Translations under genes and position numbers: made by a program
Assembly: GCA_963769715.1 (NCBI GenBank)
Contig: CAVYNE010000027.1
Coordinates: 310,001 to 374,000, forward strand
Length of the DNA: 64,000 bases
Origin: Palsa-504 sp963769715
Lineage (GTDB): Bacteria > Actinomycetota > Actinomycetes > Streptosporangiales > Streptosporangiaceae
Direction: 5' to 3'
Shown: positions 52,360-61,185 of the stretch, piece after piece
How the letters are laid out: every line of letters starts with the position of its first letter
Numbering within the stretch: the first letter of the stretch is position 1
Notes under the pieces: model-generated
Database searches by the model: none
The model's input: only the letters and a program-made list of their open reading frames with translations
Told to the model about the DNA's origin: nothing

Positions 52360-53680
52360 GATCGTTGGCGACTCGATCGCTGGGTTGCCGCCGCGGGCTC
52401 GGCGATCGGGGCGGCGAGGAACAAGGTGTCGAGGGCCGGGCAGTCGAAGCCTTCGCCGGCGTATGGCCCGGTGGCGACGACTAGGAGCGGCGGTCCGCCG
52501 AGCTGGGGCTGCAGGCGGCGCAGCGCGTGCGCCCGGCTCTTGGCGCCCATCCCGCCGCGGAGAACGACCGGGTCGTGCCCTACGTCGCGCAGCAAGCTGG
52601 CGATCTGTTCTAGATGGCTGGTCCAGTTGGTGAGGACCAGGCAGTTGCCGTGCTTACCGAGTGTGGTGAAGACGTCCGCGATGATCTGCCGGTTGCGCTG
52701 CTCATCGGTGGCCAGGTGGCGGTAGATGGCCATGATGCCGCCCGGGCGGGACGAGTTGGCGTCGCCGTTGTACCGGTACGCGGTTGGGTGGACGTACAGG
52801 ACAGGGATAGGACGGCCGGTGCCTGGCAGCGTCAGCGCATCGGGGTTGGCCGTTTCGCGGGAAAGGGTAATGGTGTGCTGTACCGGACCTACCTGCATGG
52901 TGATCAGCTCGTCGAGCTTGTCACGGCGGTACGGGGTCGCGGTCAGTCCGAGCCAGTGGCACGCTGGGATCTGCTTGACGGCGTGCTCGAAAGCAGCGGC
53001 CGGGACATGATGGCATTCGTCGGCGATGACCAGGCCGTACCCGGCGGTCAGCTCCGCGATGTCGTCGCGGAACCGGGGGATGTTCCAGGTAGAGGCACGT
53101 ATCCGCTGTGGCTCATAGAACAGCGGGTTATGCATCGAGGCGGCGTGCCGCAGCGAAGCGGCGAGCGCGGGTGTCAGATCGCTCAGTTCGACCCGGATGC
53201 CTGCGCCGAGCCGGGCACGAACGACCGTCGCTGCCTGCGGCCGGATCTCGGTCGAGACCGGACTGGCTAGCTTCGTGACCTCGCTGCCTGCCGGGACTCG
53301 CCCCGCCTTGTCTGCGGCCCGGCTCACCTCCCTAGGCGTCATGCGGCCTAGAGTGGACAGATACGCCCATTGGTCCTTGTGCGGCTCAAGCGTCTCCAGG
53401 TCCAGGAACAATGTCGCGCCGCGGTTCCGTGCTGGCCGGTACAGCGGCAAGGCGATCAGGTTCCCGACTCCGCCGGAGGGGAGCAGGTCCTGGGACGGGA
53501 ACAGCCGGTCATAACTGGCCAGGTTCACCTTCCCGCGCAGCGCCATCGCCTCGCGGAGCAGGCCGGTGCCCAGCCGCCGGGCGGTCTCAGCGGGAACCGG
53601 CGCGGTAAAGAACACCCACGCGTGCGCGCCCACCCCCGAACGCGACACTTCCAGCGCCACCGGCACCTGAAACGACGCAG
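52360..53680 (-). pseudogene. TOTE conflict-system primase-helicase remnant
   Basis: PVALEVSRSGVGAHAWVFFT, RRLGTGLLREAMALRGKVNL, ASYDRLFPSQDLLPSGGVGN and HKDQWAYLSTLGRM are the archaeo-eukaryotic primase part of TOTE conflict systems. The SF2 helicase part keeps motif II (LVIADECHHVPAAAFEHAV), LGLTATPYRRDKLDELI and a CLVLTNWTSHLEQIASLLRD strand. The segment with the Walker A motif is absent: DNPLFYEPQR-type sequence passes directly to RDDIAELTAGYGLVIADE. Motif VI and the C-terminus are lost at the hairpin junction. Upstream, about 53690-53800, another frame (FRLYRRVIEIDDGRLLLR) may be a DUF6545-type scrap. Non-functional. Confidence 0.75.
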
Positions 53681-53864
53681 CAGCAGGCGGCCGTCGTCGA
53701 TCTCGATGACCCGCCGGTACAGCCGGAACGCTAGGTTCCACTGCCCGTCCGGCTTTTCGGTCGGGAGGTCTTCGGAACGCCAGGTCGTCCGGCCTGATCG
53801 GCGGAGGAAGTCTTACGTACATTATTTTTGTGCGAACGAACATGAATGATGTAAGTTCAGAATC

Positions 53865-54623
53865 ATGGACGCAGCAGCACGGATCAACCAGCTCGTCGAG
53901 GCACTGCGACTGCATGGCCGGGTCGACGTGGCGACGGCGGCCGCTGAGTTCGGTACCGCCGAGATGACGGTTCGGCGAGACCTTGATGTCCTGGTCGAGC
54001 GCGGAGTCGCACGACGGGTACGTGGCGGTGCGGTCAACCTGATGATGCGCGGCGAGGAGTTGCCGTTCGCCATGAGGGAGCTCGACGCCCTCGACACGAA
54101 GAAGCGCATCGCCAGCGATGTCGCGGGCCTGATTGCTGATGGCGAGGCGGTCGGTCTGGACAGCGGCACCACCGTCCTGGAAATCGCCCGCGTGCTGGCT
54201 GGCCGGCGGCTTACGGCCATGCCGCTGTCACTTCATGCCGCGATGGCGCTGGCTGGCTCGGCCTCTGTCCGCCTGATGATGCCGGGCGGCGAAACCCGCC
54301 CGGGCGAGCTGGCGATGGTCGGCCCGCTCGCCCTGGCCAGCATCGCGACACTGCGGTTCGACACGGTAGTGCTGGGCTGCTGCGGAATCTCTGCCGATGG
54401 ACACGTCATGGCTCACGATCTTGGTGATGCCGCGGTGAAGCAGGCGCTGTTCGCGGCGGGCGGGCGAAGGATCCTCGTCGCAGACGCGGCGAAGTTCGGG
54501 CGATCGGCCCTGGCGGTGGCCGGCAAGCTGTCAGCGTTCGACATCCTGGTGACCGACTCGTCCGCCCCGGGCGAGCCGCTGGCGGAGCTCGAGGCCGCCG
54601 CGGTGGAGGTTCGGCGTGTCTAG
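53865..54623 (+). CDS. DeoR/GlpR-family regulator
   Basis: A 252-residue regulator: N-terminal winged helix (1-58; INQLVEALRLHGRVDVATAA, AEMTVRRDLDVLVERGVARR) and C-terminal sugar-phosphate-binding DeoRC domain (about 75-235; GLDSGTTVLEIARVLAG, VLGCCGISADGHVMAHDLGD, KQALFAAGGRRILVADAAKF). These repressors respond to phosphorylated sugars. It leads a three-gene operon: the MFS gene overlaps it by 8 bases and the HAD gene overlaps that by 4. The AT-rich leader ACATTATTTTTGTGCGAACG immediately upstream is likely the promoter/operator. The HAD phosphatase suggests a sugar-phosphate ligand. Confidence 0.92.
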   Translation: MDAAARINQLVEALRLHGRVDVATAAAEFGTAEMTVRRDLDVLVERGVARRVRGGAVNLMMRGEELPFAMRELDALDTKKRIASDVAGLIADGEAVGLDSGTTVLEIARVLAGRRLTAMPLSLHAAMALAGSASVRLMMPGGETRPGELAMVGPLALASIATLRFDTVVLGCCGISADGHVMAHDLGDAAVKQALFAAGGRRILVADAAKFGRSALAVAGKLSAFDILVTDSSAPGEPLAELEAAAVEVRRV

Positions 54624-55860
54624 TCGTGCGCTGGTGATTGAGCACCGCGCCCGGTCGGCCCGAAGCCGATCGCCGCGCGTCGCGGTAACGGCCGTGTTCG
54701 TGGCGCACGGACTGTTGTTCGCCTCGTGGACGGCGCATATCCCGCACATCATGCGGCACCTCGGGCTGACTGACGGAACACTGGGCATCGCCCTGCTCGG
54801 GGCGCCGGTCGGATCGGTCGCCGCGATGCTGCTGGCGTCGTACCTGATTCCGAAGCTAGGCAGCCGCCGGGTTGTCCAGCTCGCCCTCGTTGGCTACTGC
54901 GCGTCCGGGCCGCTGGTCGGTCTCACGGGCAGCCTGGCCGCCCTGTTCGGCGTACTTTGCATCTGGGGCGCGTTCCAGGGAACGCTTGACGTGGCCATGA
55001 ACACCCAGGCGATCGCGGTGGAGCGAGCCGGCCGGTGCGTACTGATGTCGGGCCTGCACGGAAGCTGGAGCATCGGCTCATTTGCCGGAGCCGGGATCGG
55101 CGCGCTGGCCGTGGGCGCCGGGCTGGGCCTGACCCCGCAGCTCCTCATCCTCGGCACGATCGCCTTGCTCGGGGCCGGCCTGCTCACATCACGAATGCTC
55201 CCGGATGCGATCGAGCGTCCGGGCGCTGACGAGCGGCCGAAGACCGACACGCTGTCTGCCTCCCGCTGGTCCGGCGGAATGATTTCGCTCGGGGCGATCG
55301 CGTTCGCTGGGATGCTCTGCGAGGGGGCCAGCGCCGATTGGGCGTCGGTCTATCTATCGGGACCGCTTCATGCCACTGGCGCTGTGCCGGGCCTGGGCTA
55401 TGCTGCCTTCGCGCTCGCGATGGTCACCGTGCGGCTGTCGGGCAACCGGCTGCTCAGGCGCTTCAGGCCGTCACGCCTTCTTCCGGTGCTGGCGGCCGCG
55501 GCGACAGCCGGATTTGCGGCCGGACTCGCGATCGGCCGTCCGGCTGCCGCGATCGCGGGCTTCGTCTTCCTCGGAATTGGCCTGGCCTCAGTGATACCCG
55601 CCGTGTTCAGTGCCGCGGGCCGCATTGCGGGAGTGCACCCTGGCACGGCCGTCGCGACCGTGTCGGCCTGCGGCTGGACGGGTTTCGTATGCGGCCCACC
55701 ATTGATCGGTCACCTTGCGTCACTCGCCTCCCTGTCTCTGGCACTCGGTCTCCTGCCCTTCCTGACCGCGTTCGTGGCCGTCGGCACCCTTCTGTCCCGT
55801 GCGTTGCGTGACGCTCCGCAAGGACCAGCCTCTCCAGCCAGATCTGACGGCACGCCATGA
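54616..55860 (+). CDS. MFS transporter
   Basis: A 414-residue major-facilitator protein with about 12 membrane helices. RVAVTAVFVAHGLLFASWTA and HIPHIMRHLGLTDGTLGIAL open helix 1-2, LLGAPVGSVAAMLLASYLIP with KLGSRR is the family loop, and TLDVAMNTQAIAVERAGRCV with LHGSWSIGSFAGAGIGALAV are typical of the YbjJ-like MFS group. The GTG start at 54616 lies within the DeoR gene, indicating translational coupling. Substrate unknown; the operon context (DeoR, HAD) points to a sugar or sugar-derived compound. Confidence 0.9.
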   Translation: MSSRALVIEHRARSARSRSPRVAVTAVFVAHGLLFASWTAHIPHIMRHLGLTDGTLGIALLGAPVGSVAAMLLASYLIPKLGSRRVVQLALVGYCASGPLVGLTGSLAALFGVLCIWGAFQGTLDVAMNTQAIAVERAGRCVLMSGLHGSWSIGSFAGAGIGALAVGAGLGLTPQLLILGTIALLGAGLLTSRMLPDAIERPGADERPKTDTLSASRWSGGMISLGAIAFAGMLCEGASADWASVYLSGPLHATGAVPGLGYAAFALAMVTVRLSGNRLLRRFRPSRLLPVLAAAATAGFAAGLAIGRPAAAIAGFVFLGIGLASVIPAVFSAAGRIAGVHPGTAVATVSACGWTGFVCGPPLIGHLASLASLSLALGLLPFLTAFVAVGTLLSRALRDAPQGPASPARSDGTP

Positions 55861-56465
55861 CGCGCTGGGTCCTGGCTGACTACGGCGAGGTGATCTCGGA
55901 TCCTATGCCTGCTGAGACCATCCTGGAACTGGCGGATCTCGCCGGACAGCAGGCGGACGAGTTTCGCGATCGGTACTGGGAATTCCGCCCGCCCTATGAC
56001 CTCGGCCAGTCCGACCGTGCTTACTGGTCAGCTGTCCTTGGCCACGAGCTCCAGGCTGAGCTGCAACTAGTGGAGGCGATGGTCCGGGTGGACGTCGCCG
56101 GGTGGATGACGCTCAACCCGCGGACGCTTCCGGCGCTGATCAAGTTCGGGACTCACGCAGGCGTGCGGCTCGCCTTGCTCTCGAATGCCCCGGAACCGCT
56201 CGCCACCGCAATCGACCACAGCGGATGGTCTCCCAGCTTCGATCGTCGTTTCTATAGCTGCCGGCTAGGACTTGCCAAGCCCGACTCTGCGGTATACGAA
56301 GCAGTGCTCGATGACCTAGGCGCAATGCCCCAGTCCGTACTGTTTATCGACGACCGCGCCGAGAACGCGCTAGCGGCCGCGGCGCTGGGGCTGCGGGCAG
56401 TTCGGTTCACGTCGGCGGAGGAGTTGCCGGGCCAGCTCGAAGACTGGGAAGCAAATACGCGATAA
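55857..56465 (+). CDS. HAD-superfamily hydrolase (YihX-like)
   Basis: A 202-residue HAD phosphatase of the alpha-D-glucose-1-phosphatase type. Motif I is LADYGEVIS (nucleophile Asp7, as in DLGNVI-type members), motif II Ser in ALLSNAPEPLA, motif III Lys in GLAKPDSAVYEA, and motif IV DDRAEN in VLFIDDRAEN. The helical cap is residues 20-95. It overlaps the MFS gene by ATGA and closes the operon, so it probably dephosphorylates the sugar sensed by the DeoR regulator or taken up by the transporter (inference). Confidence 0.88.
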   Translation: MTRWVLADYGEVISDPMPAETILELADLAGQQADEFRDRYWEFRPPYDLGQSDRAYWSAVLGHELQAELQLVEAMVRVDVAGWMTLNPRTLPALIKFGTHAGVRLALLSNAPEPLATAIDHSGWSPSFDRRFYSCRLGLAKPDSAVYEAVLDDLGAMPQSVLFIDDRAENALAAAALGLRAVRFTSAEELPGQLEDWEANTR

Positions 56466-56511
56466 AAGGCTCTGTCTGCGCCCATTCACGGGGTGTTGGT
56501 GCGACACGCCG

Positions 56512-57060
56512 GTGCGGGAGCGGCGGCTGGAACGGCGGGTTGCGGAGCTGGAGCGGCGGCTGTCGATGGACAGCACGGATTCGGGAGCGCCCAGCTCGAA
56601 GGAGCGGATCGGGGCGAAGGAAACTCGGCGGGCGCGGCCGGAGTCCGAGCGGGAGCGCCGCAAGGACGGCAGAAGGAGCGGGCAGCCCGGCCACCAGGGG
56701 AAGGGCCTGAAACGGGATCCGGATGACCGCAGGGTGGCGGAGCCGCCGGCGGGGTGCCGTTCCTGCCAGGCGTCCCTGGACCGGGCGGAGGCCGTGGAGC
56801 CGCAGTGGGCGCAGGCCATCGACGCGGTGATCACCCGGAAGGTGACCGAGTGGCTGCTGCCCGGCCTTTGGTGCCCGTACTGCGGGACGGTCACGTTCGC
56901 AGACCCGCCGCCGGGCCTCATCCGGGGTCGGTGTCCTACGGCCCGGTGCTGAACGCGGCGGCGGTGCTGTCCGCGTATGCCAACGTGCCGTCGGAACGGT
57001 CCGCGCAGGTTATCGGCATGCTGCTCGGTACCGGGCCGAGATCACGACCTGAGGCCGCTC
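56512..57060 (+). pseudogene. IS66-type transposase, N-terminal part, frameshifted
   Basis: LERRVAELERRLSMDSTDSG, KDGRRSGQPGHQGKGLKRDP, CRSCQASLDRAEAVEP and LWCPYCGTVTFADPP give the coiled start, GQPGHQGK motif and zinc-finger (CxxC...CPYCG) of IS66 TnpC. Near 56935 the frame shifts to SYGPVLNAAAVLSAYANVPS, ERSAQVIGMLLGTG and then homology ends. The catalytic DDE domain is missing. No terminal inverted repeats were recognised. Confidence 0.75.
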
Positions 57061-57276
57061 GGAGAACAGCACCGGAATAGGCGTGACGTCAAGAAAGGTG
57101 CTTCCGGCCGGCCAGCCGGGCAGGCAGGAGCCGCGCACCCTCCAGGGCATGCCCCAGGGGGAAAGCCGACATGGTAACCCGGCACAGTTCATCCCACACG
57201 GCCGCAGGCGGGGCGCTGACGGTGCGGCACTGAGTCATCCGATACTGCGGATGTGGGACCACCTCGTCAAGAGTCA

Positions 57277-57701
57277 TTATGTGTGGCGGCACCGGGACCC
57301 CTTGGTTTGTTGTCCCCTGCGGGAGGAGCGGGTGAACCCGCCGAGATGTTCGGGCAGGACGGTCATCGGTACTCCTGACCCGGCGGCCTTACTTAGCATG
57401 TCCAGGATCGCCTGGCTGGGGTGCCGTAGATCCGGATGTTCGTGGTGCCTTCCAGGGTCTGTGTATAAGCGCGGCCGGAGCGTTCGACTACTCGCATGTG
57501 AGTCTCGAAGGAGTCAGTGTCGGGGTGGACCTGGACGTATTCCACCTCCGTGCCGTCCTCGCTCAGGTACTCGTGGAACGCGATCAGACGCGGCTCGTTC
57601 GAGTGAATGAACTCGATCCAGCCTGGCACGCGCTGCTTCTCGCCTTCGAGTCTGCCTTCTTTGACCTTGTTGGTCGCGATGAAGATGAATGGACCGGGCA
57701 T
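57277..57701 (-). pseudogene. Dimeric alpha/beta-barrel-like protein, one-base frameshift
   Basis: ATG 57701 begins PGPFIFIATNKVKEGRLEGE, then HSNEPRLIAFHEYLSEDGTE and VQVHPDTDSFETHMRVVERS, an antibiotic-monooxygenase-like small protein. The frame stops early at 57393 (GTPARRSWTC). Adding one C at the CCCC run near 57426 restores QAILDMLSKAAGSGVPMTVL, PEHLGGFTRSS to TAA 57277-57279. The restored length is about 140 residues. Either a recent loss of function or a homopolymer error. Confidence 0.65.
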
Positions 57702-57756
57702 GTGATCAGACCTCCATGTCGACGGGTGTGCTGCCGGGCTTTTCCATCAGCGTTTT

Positions 57757-58200
57757 CTACAGGTCGCTAGGGTGGCCGAGGACCGCGCGGCGGAACTCCC
57801 GCCAGTAACCGTCCGCACCGAGGATCCGCTTGGCCCGGGGGATGGACGTCGAGTCGGGGGCCGAGTAGTACCGAGCGATGACGGCCCGGTAGATCACGTC
57901 AGCGGTCACCGCCGGGTCGGATCCAGTGGAAGAGTTGCTGGCGAAGAAGCGGGCGATGCCAGCCTGGTAGGCGTCCGGGATGCTGTCGCCCCGGTCGATC
58001 TTGGTGAAGATCCGCGTCGCGCTCATTCCCGGTAGGACCGCGCGCACGATGCCCCGAACTCGGCGAGCTCGATGTTCAGCGACTCGCTCAGCACAGCGAC
58101 CGCGGCCTTGGACGACGCGTAGACCGAGGTGTACGGGTGCCCCTGCTCGGCCGAAAAAGTGTCCGAGGGAGGACACGACACTTACGTACATGCCTGCGAT
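57757..58200 (-). pseudogene. SDR-family dehydrogenase, C-terminal half with two frameshifts
   Basis: YVSVVSSLGHF (Ser of the active site) in one frame, then SAEQGHPYTSVYASSKAAVA (YASSK) and LSESLNIELAEFGASCARSY in a second, then MSATRIFTKIDRGDSIPDAY and IYRAVIARYYSAPDSTSIPR in the first. Together they are the second half of a short-chain dehydrogenase; the Rossmann N-terminus is missing. Confidence 0.68.
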
Positions 58201-58230
58201 TATCGGTGAGCTGGTGCTGGGGGCGCAGCG

Positions 58231-58320
58231 GTGAGCGGGCGGACGGATCGCCGGATCAAGCGCACCACGATCTGCTGCGTCGGGATGCTCGCACTGATCG
58301 CCGGGACGGTCTCCTACCTG
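58231..58320 (+). pseudogene. DUF2637 (SpdB-like) N-terminal fragment
   Basis: SGRRTDRRIKRTTICCVGML, ALIAGTVSYLHM is the start and first membrane helix of a DUF2637 protein; the sequence diverges after HM and stops at TAA 58402. Its GTG overlaps an upstream stop by GTGA, as in actinomycete integrative elements. The copy A structured repeat begins directly behind it. Confidence 0.6.
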
Positions 58321-58399
58321 CACATGCGCCGGGCATGTGAATCGGACGGCAACGTTTCGGAGTCCCCTCGCACACGTGCGTCATCGCAGCTGAATCGCG

Positions 58400-58548
58400 C
58401 TTAACCCTGCAACGGCACTTGTGCTGGGCGGTCTCTGAATCTGGAGTCAGGGCGCGGAGGCCCGCGACTGCTCTCTCACCTGGAGCTGCGTTCTCGCAGC
58501 TCAAGCCGTCGGCACGAGATGGGTACCGACGTAGGGTTAATACCGGCA
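58400..58548 (-). repeat. Structured inverted-repeat element, copy A
   Basis: About 145 bases nearly identical (roughly 85-90 percent by eye) to the reverse complement of 60885-61028. In minus-strand orientation it contains hairpin GAGCTGCG-AGAA-CGCAGCTC (8 bp, perfect) and hairpin GTCGGTA...TGCCGAC (7 pairs including one U-G). Conserved single strands include GGTGAGAGAGCAGTCGCGGG and CACAAGTGCCGTTGCAGGGT. No coding frame or known repeat family recognised. Confidence 0.78.
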
Positions 58549-58809
58549 GCGATCGATGCGCCGACGTCTGACCCAGCGCAGAACGTTTGCGCTGCGCGGA
58601 CGGTTCCGCAGGCCGTCCACCTGTCAAGCAGCGGGTCGCGGGCCCTTACCTCGCCGCCGTCGAAGTCGTACTATCGCATAGACGCGCTCACCTGCCAGTC
58701 ATCGGCATCTCAGGGCAAGGGGAGAACCCTTTGAGCGCTGAGCGCCGGGTCTGCTCCGGGGGGCGGTAGCGGATGCCGGTACGACCGGCGCGACAAGGGG
58801 GTGTACCTG

Positions 58810-59478
58810 ATGGTCACCGTAGATGGCCTGCCGACGCAGTCTGCTGTCGATCAGGTTCTGAGTACTACTCGCTGCGTCCGGAAAGGACTCGACACGACTC
58901 GCGAGGTCCCCCGCGAGCTGCTTGAGGACTGCCTGCGCGTGGCGATGCACGCGCCCATCGGGTCGAATGGGCTGTATCCCCACTTCATGGTGGTGACCGA
59001 CCCGGCCAAGCGGGCTGCTGTCGCCGGGTTCTACAAGCAGGCGTGGGATGCTTACCTGCCGCTGCCTTTTTCGGCGGCCAATCTCCATTTCGACGACCCG
59101 GTTCACGAGGCCCAGCAGGCCCCTGTCGTCTCTTCCGCGGCCTACCTGGCCGAGCACATGGCGGAGGTGCCCGCGCTGGTGATCCCGTGTATCAGCCCGC
59201 GGGTAGATGGGATGCCCATGTGGGTCCAGGCGTGCATCTGGGGCTCTGTCCTGCCGCAATCGTGGGGCTTCATGCTCGCGGCGCGTGCGCGTGGACTGGC
59301 CTCAGCCTGGACGCAGATCCACCTCCAGTTCGAGGAAGAGGTGGCGGCGGTCCTGGGCATCAATCACGCCGAGGTGCAGCAGGCGGCGCTGATCGCAGTG
59401 GCGTATCCGAAGCGAGAGGATTTCAAGCCCGCCTATCGTGAGCCGATCCAGAAGTTCACGCACTGGGACAGCTGGTAG
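58810..59478 (+). CDS. Nitroreductase
   Basis: A 222-residue FMN-dependent nitroreductase. STTRCVRKGLDTTREVPREL (TRRSxRxF position), LEDCLRVAMHAPIGSNGLYP (the AP..SN FMN loop) and WGSVLPQSWGFMLAARARGL, SAWTQIHLQFEEEVAAVLGI are family features in order; the C-terminal IAVAYPKREDFKPAYREPIQ closes the fold. Reduces nitroaromatics, quinones or flavins with NAD(P)H. ATG 58810 is used; GTG 58801 is also in frame. It lies between the two copies of the structured inverted repeat, which delimit a 2.5-kb segment. Confidence 0.88.
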   Translation: MVTVDGLPTQSAVDQVLSTTRCVRKGLDTTREVPRELLEDCLRVAMHAPIGSNGLYPHFMVVTDPAKRAAVAGFYKQAWDAYLPLPFSAANLHFDDPVHEAQQAPVVSSAAYLAEHMAEVPALVIPCISPRVDGMPMWVQACIWGSVLPQSWGFMLAARARGLASAWTQIHLQFEEEVAAVLGINHAEVQQAALIAVAYPKREDFKPAYREPIQKFTHWDSW

Positions 59479-59512
59479 CCCGGGTGTACGGCCGGCCTGG
59501 GATGAACCGGTC

Positions 59513-59852
59513 ACCTGTGCGGCAGCTATTACCCGGCCGGCCTGGCGCAGGGAACGCCGATCGCGCAGGACCGCAGGATCCGGGGCAGAGGTGGACGCGG
59601 TGATCAAGGACCCGGCCGGCCGGTGCGCCGCCGCATCGGCCGCTCGGCCGATGACCTGACCAGCCGGATGCTCACACCGCCGGAGGCAGCCGCGCTGCAG
59701 CTCCCAGGGTGTCCCCGTCATCGGGGTGCTGCGGACGGTGTCCGGCACTGGTGATGTGCCGGTGGAGGTGCAGGACACGGCGCCGGGAGACCGGCACGAG
59801 TCCCGCTACGAGGTGAGCATGGATGGCGATAGGCGGCCGGGACACCGCTAGC
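59513..59852 (+). pseudogene. GntR-family regulator, UTRA-domain remnant
   Basis: Pieces in two frames make up a UTRA ligand-binding domain: LCGSYYPAGLAQGTPIAQDR, GRSADDLTSRMLTPPEAAAL and, after removing one G of GGG near 59708, GVPVIGVLRTVSGTGDVPVE with VQDTAPGDRHESRYEVSMD. UTRA follows the HTH in HutC-type GntR proteins; the HTH is absent here. The end overlaps the start of the solute-binding protein gene, which it may once have preceded in an operon. Confidence 0.65.
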
Positions 59853-60850
59853 GACGCGCTGCGCGTGGGCGCGTGCCTGTCGCTATCGGGCCGGTATGCG
59901 CGGTTCGGGTCGCAGGCCGCGCGGGCTCTGCAGGCATGGGCGGTGCTGGACGGGGACGCCGGGCTAGTCATCGAGGATGATCGCAGCGACCCCGGGATGC
60001 TGCGGGCCTTGTTGCCGAAGGTGGCGGCCGGGTGCGATGTGCTGCTGGGCCCGTATTCCACCCAGCTGGCCCGGGTCGCGGGGAAGATGGCCGCGGGCGC
60101 CGGGTGGCTGGTATGGAACCACGGGGGGGCAGGGGATGACGTGCAGGCCGCCTGCCCCGGCCACGCGGTGTCGCTGCTGACGCCTGCGAGCCGGTACGCG
60201 GAACAGTTCATCCGCGATGTGGTAGATGGCACCGGTCTGGAACTGTGGATCGGGCACGGGAAGGGCTCGTTCGGCCGGCAGGTCGCCGATGGCGCGCAGA
60301 AGATCGCCGAACAGGCAGGTGCCTGCACGCGGCGGCTGGGGAACGGTGATTCATGGGCGTGCCCGTCGGGGCCCTGGGCGCTGGTGTCCGCGGGCACGTT
60401 CGAGGATGACGTGCAGGCGGTCAACCGCGCCCGGCGCCGGCCAGACCCGCCCCGGCTGATCTTCAGCGTGGCCGCGGGCGTGCGCGAGTTCGCTGGTCAG
60501 GTGGACGACCCGGAGGGTATCTACGGTGTCGGGCAGTGGTTTCCCGGCAGCGCGACCCGGGCTGAGCTCGGGCCGCAGGAGGACGCGTTCCTGGCTGCAT
60601 ACGTGTCGGCGCCGTGACCGATCAGCAGGTGGACTACCCCGGCGTGCAAGCGGCCGCGGCCGCGGTCGTTGCGGCGCACTGTGCCCGGCAGGCACGCTCG
60701 ACGGCGTGTGGACAGTTGTGGGGGCAGGCCGCCGCGCTGGACACCGCGACGTTGTTCGGCGGGTTCCGGATTAATCCGGTGACCGGCGCCCAGGTCAAGC
60801 ACGAGGCCGCCCTGGTCCGCTGGACGTCTGGTGGGCTCGCGCTTGCCTGA
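59823..60850 (+). CDS. Cytosolic solute-binding protein (type 1 periplasmic-binding fold), split by a frameshift
   Basis: The first frame (59823-60617, 264 residues) encodes a LivK-like binding fold: LRVGACLSLSGRYARFGSQA, LLGPYSTQLARVAGKMAAG, NHGGAGDDVQAACPGHAVSL and PEGIYGVGQWFPG. It stops at TGA 60615-60617; a second frame from GTG 60614 (GTGA overlap) carries the missing C-terminal helices VDYPGVQAAAAAVVAAHCAR and TLFGGFRINPVTGAQVKHEA. There is no signal peptide or lipobox, so unlike transporter partners it is cytoplasmic, as in sets where such proteins accompany regulators. Whether the break is a true frameshift, an error or a coupled two-piece protein cannot be decided from sequence alone. 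Confidence 0.72.
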
Positions 60851-60884
60851 GGACCCCCTGAAGGCAGCAGCAACCGAGAACCTG

Positions 60885-61028
60885 TCATTAATACCGCGTC
60901 GGCACGCATCTCATGCCGACGGCTTGAGCTGCGGGAACGCGGCTCCAGGTGAGAGAGCAGTCGCGGGCCTCGGCGTCCTGACATCCAGATTCAGAGGCCG
61001 CCCCAGCACAAGTGCCGTTGCAGGGTTA
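60885..61028 (+). repeat. Structured inverted-repeat element, copy B
   Basis: Inverted copy of 58400-58548. In plus orientation it forms GTCGGCA...TGCCGAC (perfect 7 bp) and GAGCTGCG-GGAA-CGCGGCTC (8 pairs including one U-G, closing a GNRA tetraloop). Differences from copy A keep both stems paired in this orientation. It lies 160 bp upstream of the VOC pseudogene. Confidence 0.78.
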
Positions 61029-61185
61029 ACTTTCGACACCGCGGAGACAGCACCGCCTCTGCCGCCGCCTGCGGTCCGGATCCCCACGCGGACGTGGAAG
61101 GAGATCGAACGCTTAACGTGTAGTAACGTCGGCTGCGGCCCCGTCGCAAAGCGGGGTGTGAGACCTAGCCAGCGGAGGTGCCCGG

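Noticed and set aside
51408..53915. 835-residue minus-strand open frame as a novel primase-helicase-membrane fusion
   Set aside because: It joins internally deleted TOTE sequence to a startless DUF1275 remnant at a hairpin, then changes frame into FUSC sequence; best read as adjacent pseudogenes.
3085..57060. IS66 C-terminal and N-terminal pieces as two halves of one element
   Set aside because: They lie 53 kb apart with no shared junction sequence or terminal repeats; separate relics are more likely.
60885..61028. c-di-AMP (ydaO-type) riboswitch
   Set aside because: GGGAAC and CCAGGTGAGA strings recall the motif, but the other conserved ydaO segments (such as ACAGCTAACC) are absent and no cell-wall hydrolase gene follows.
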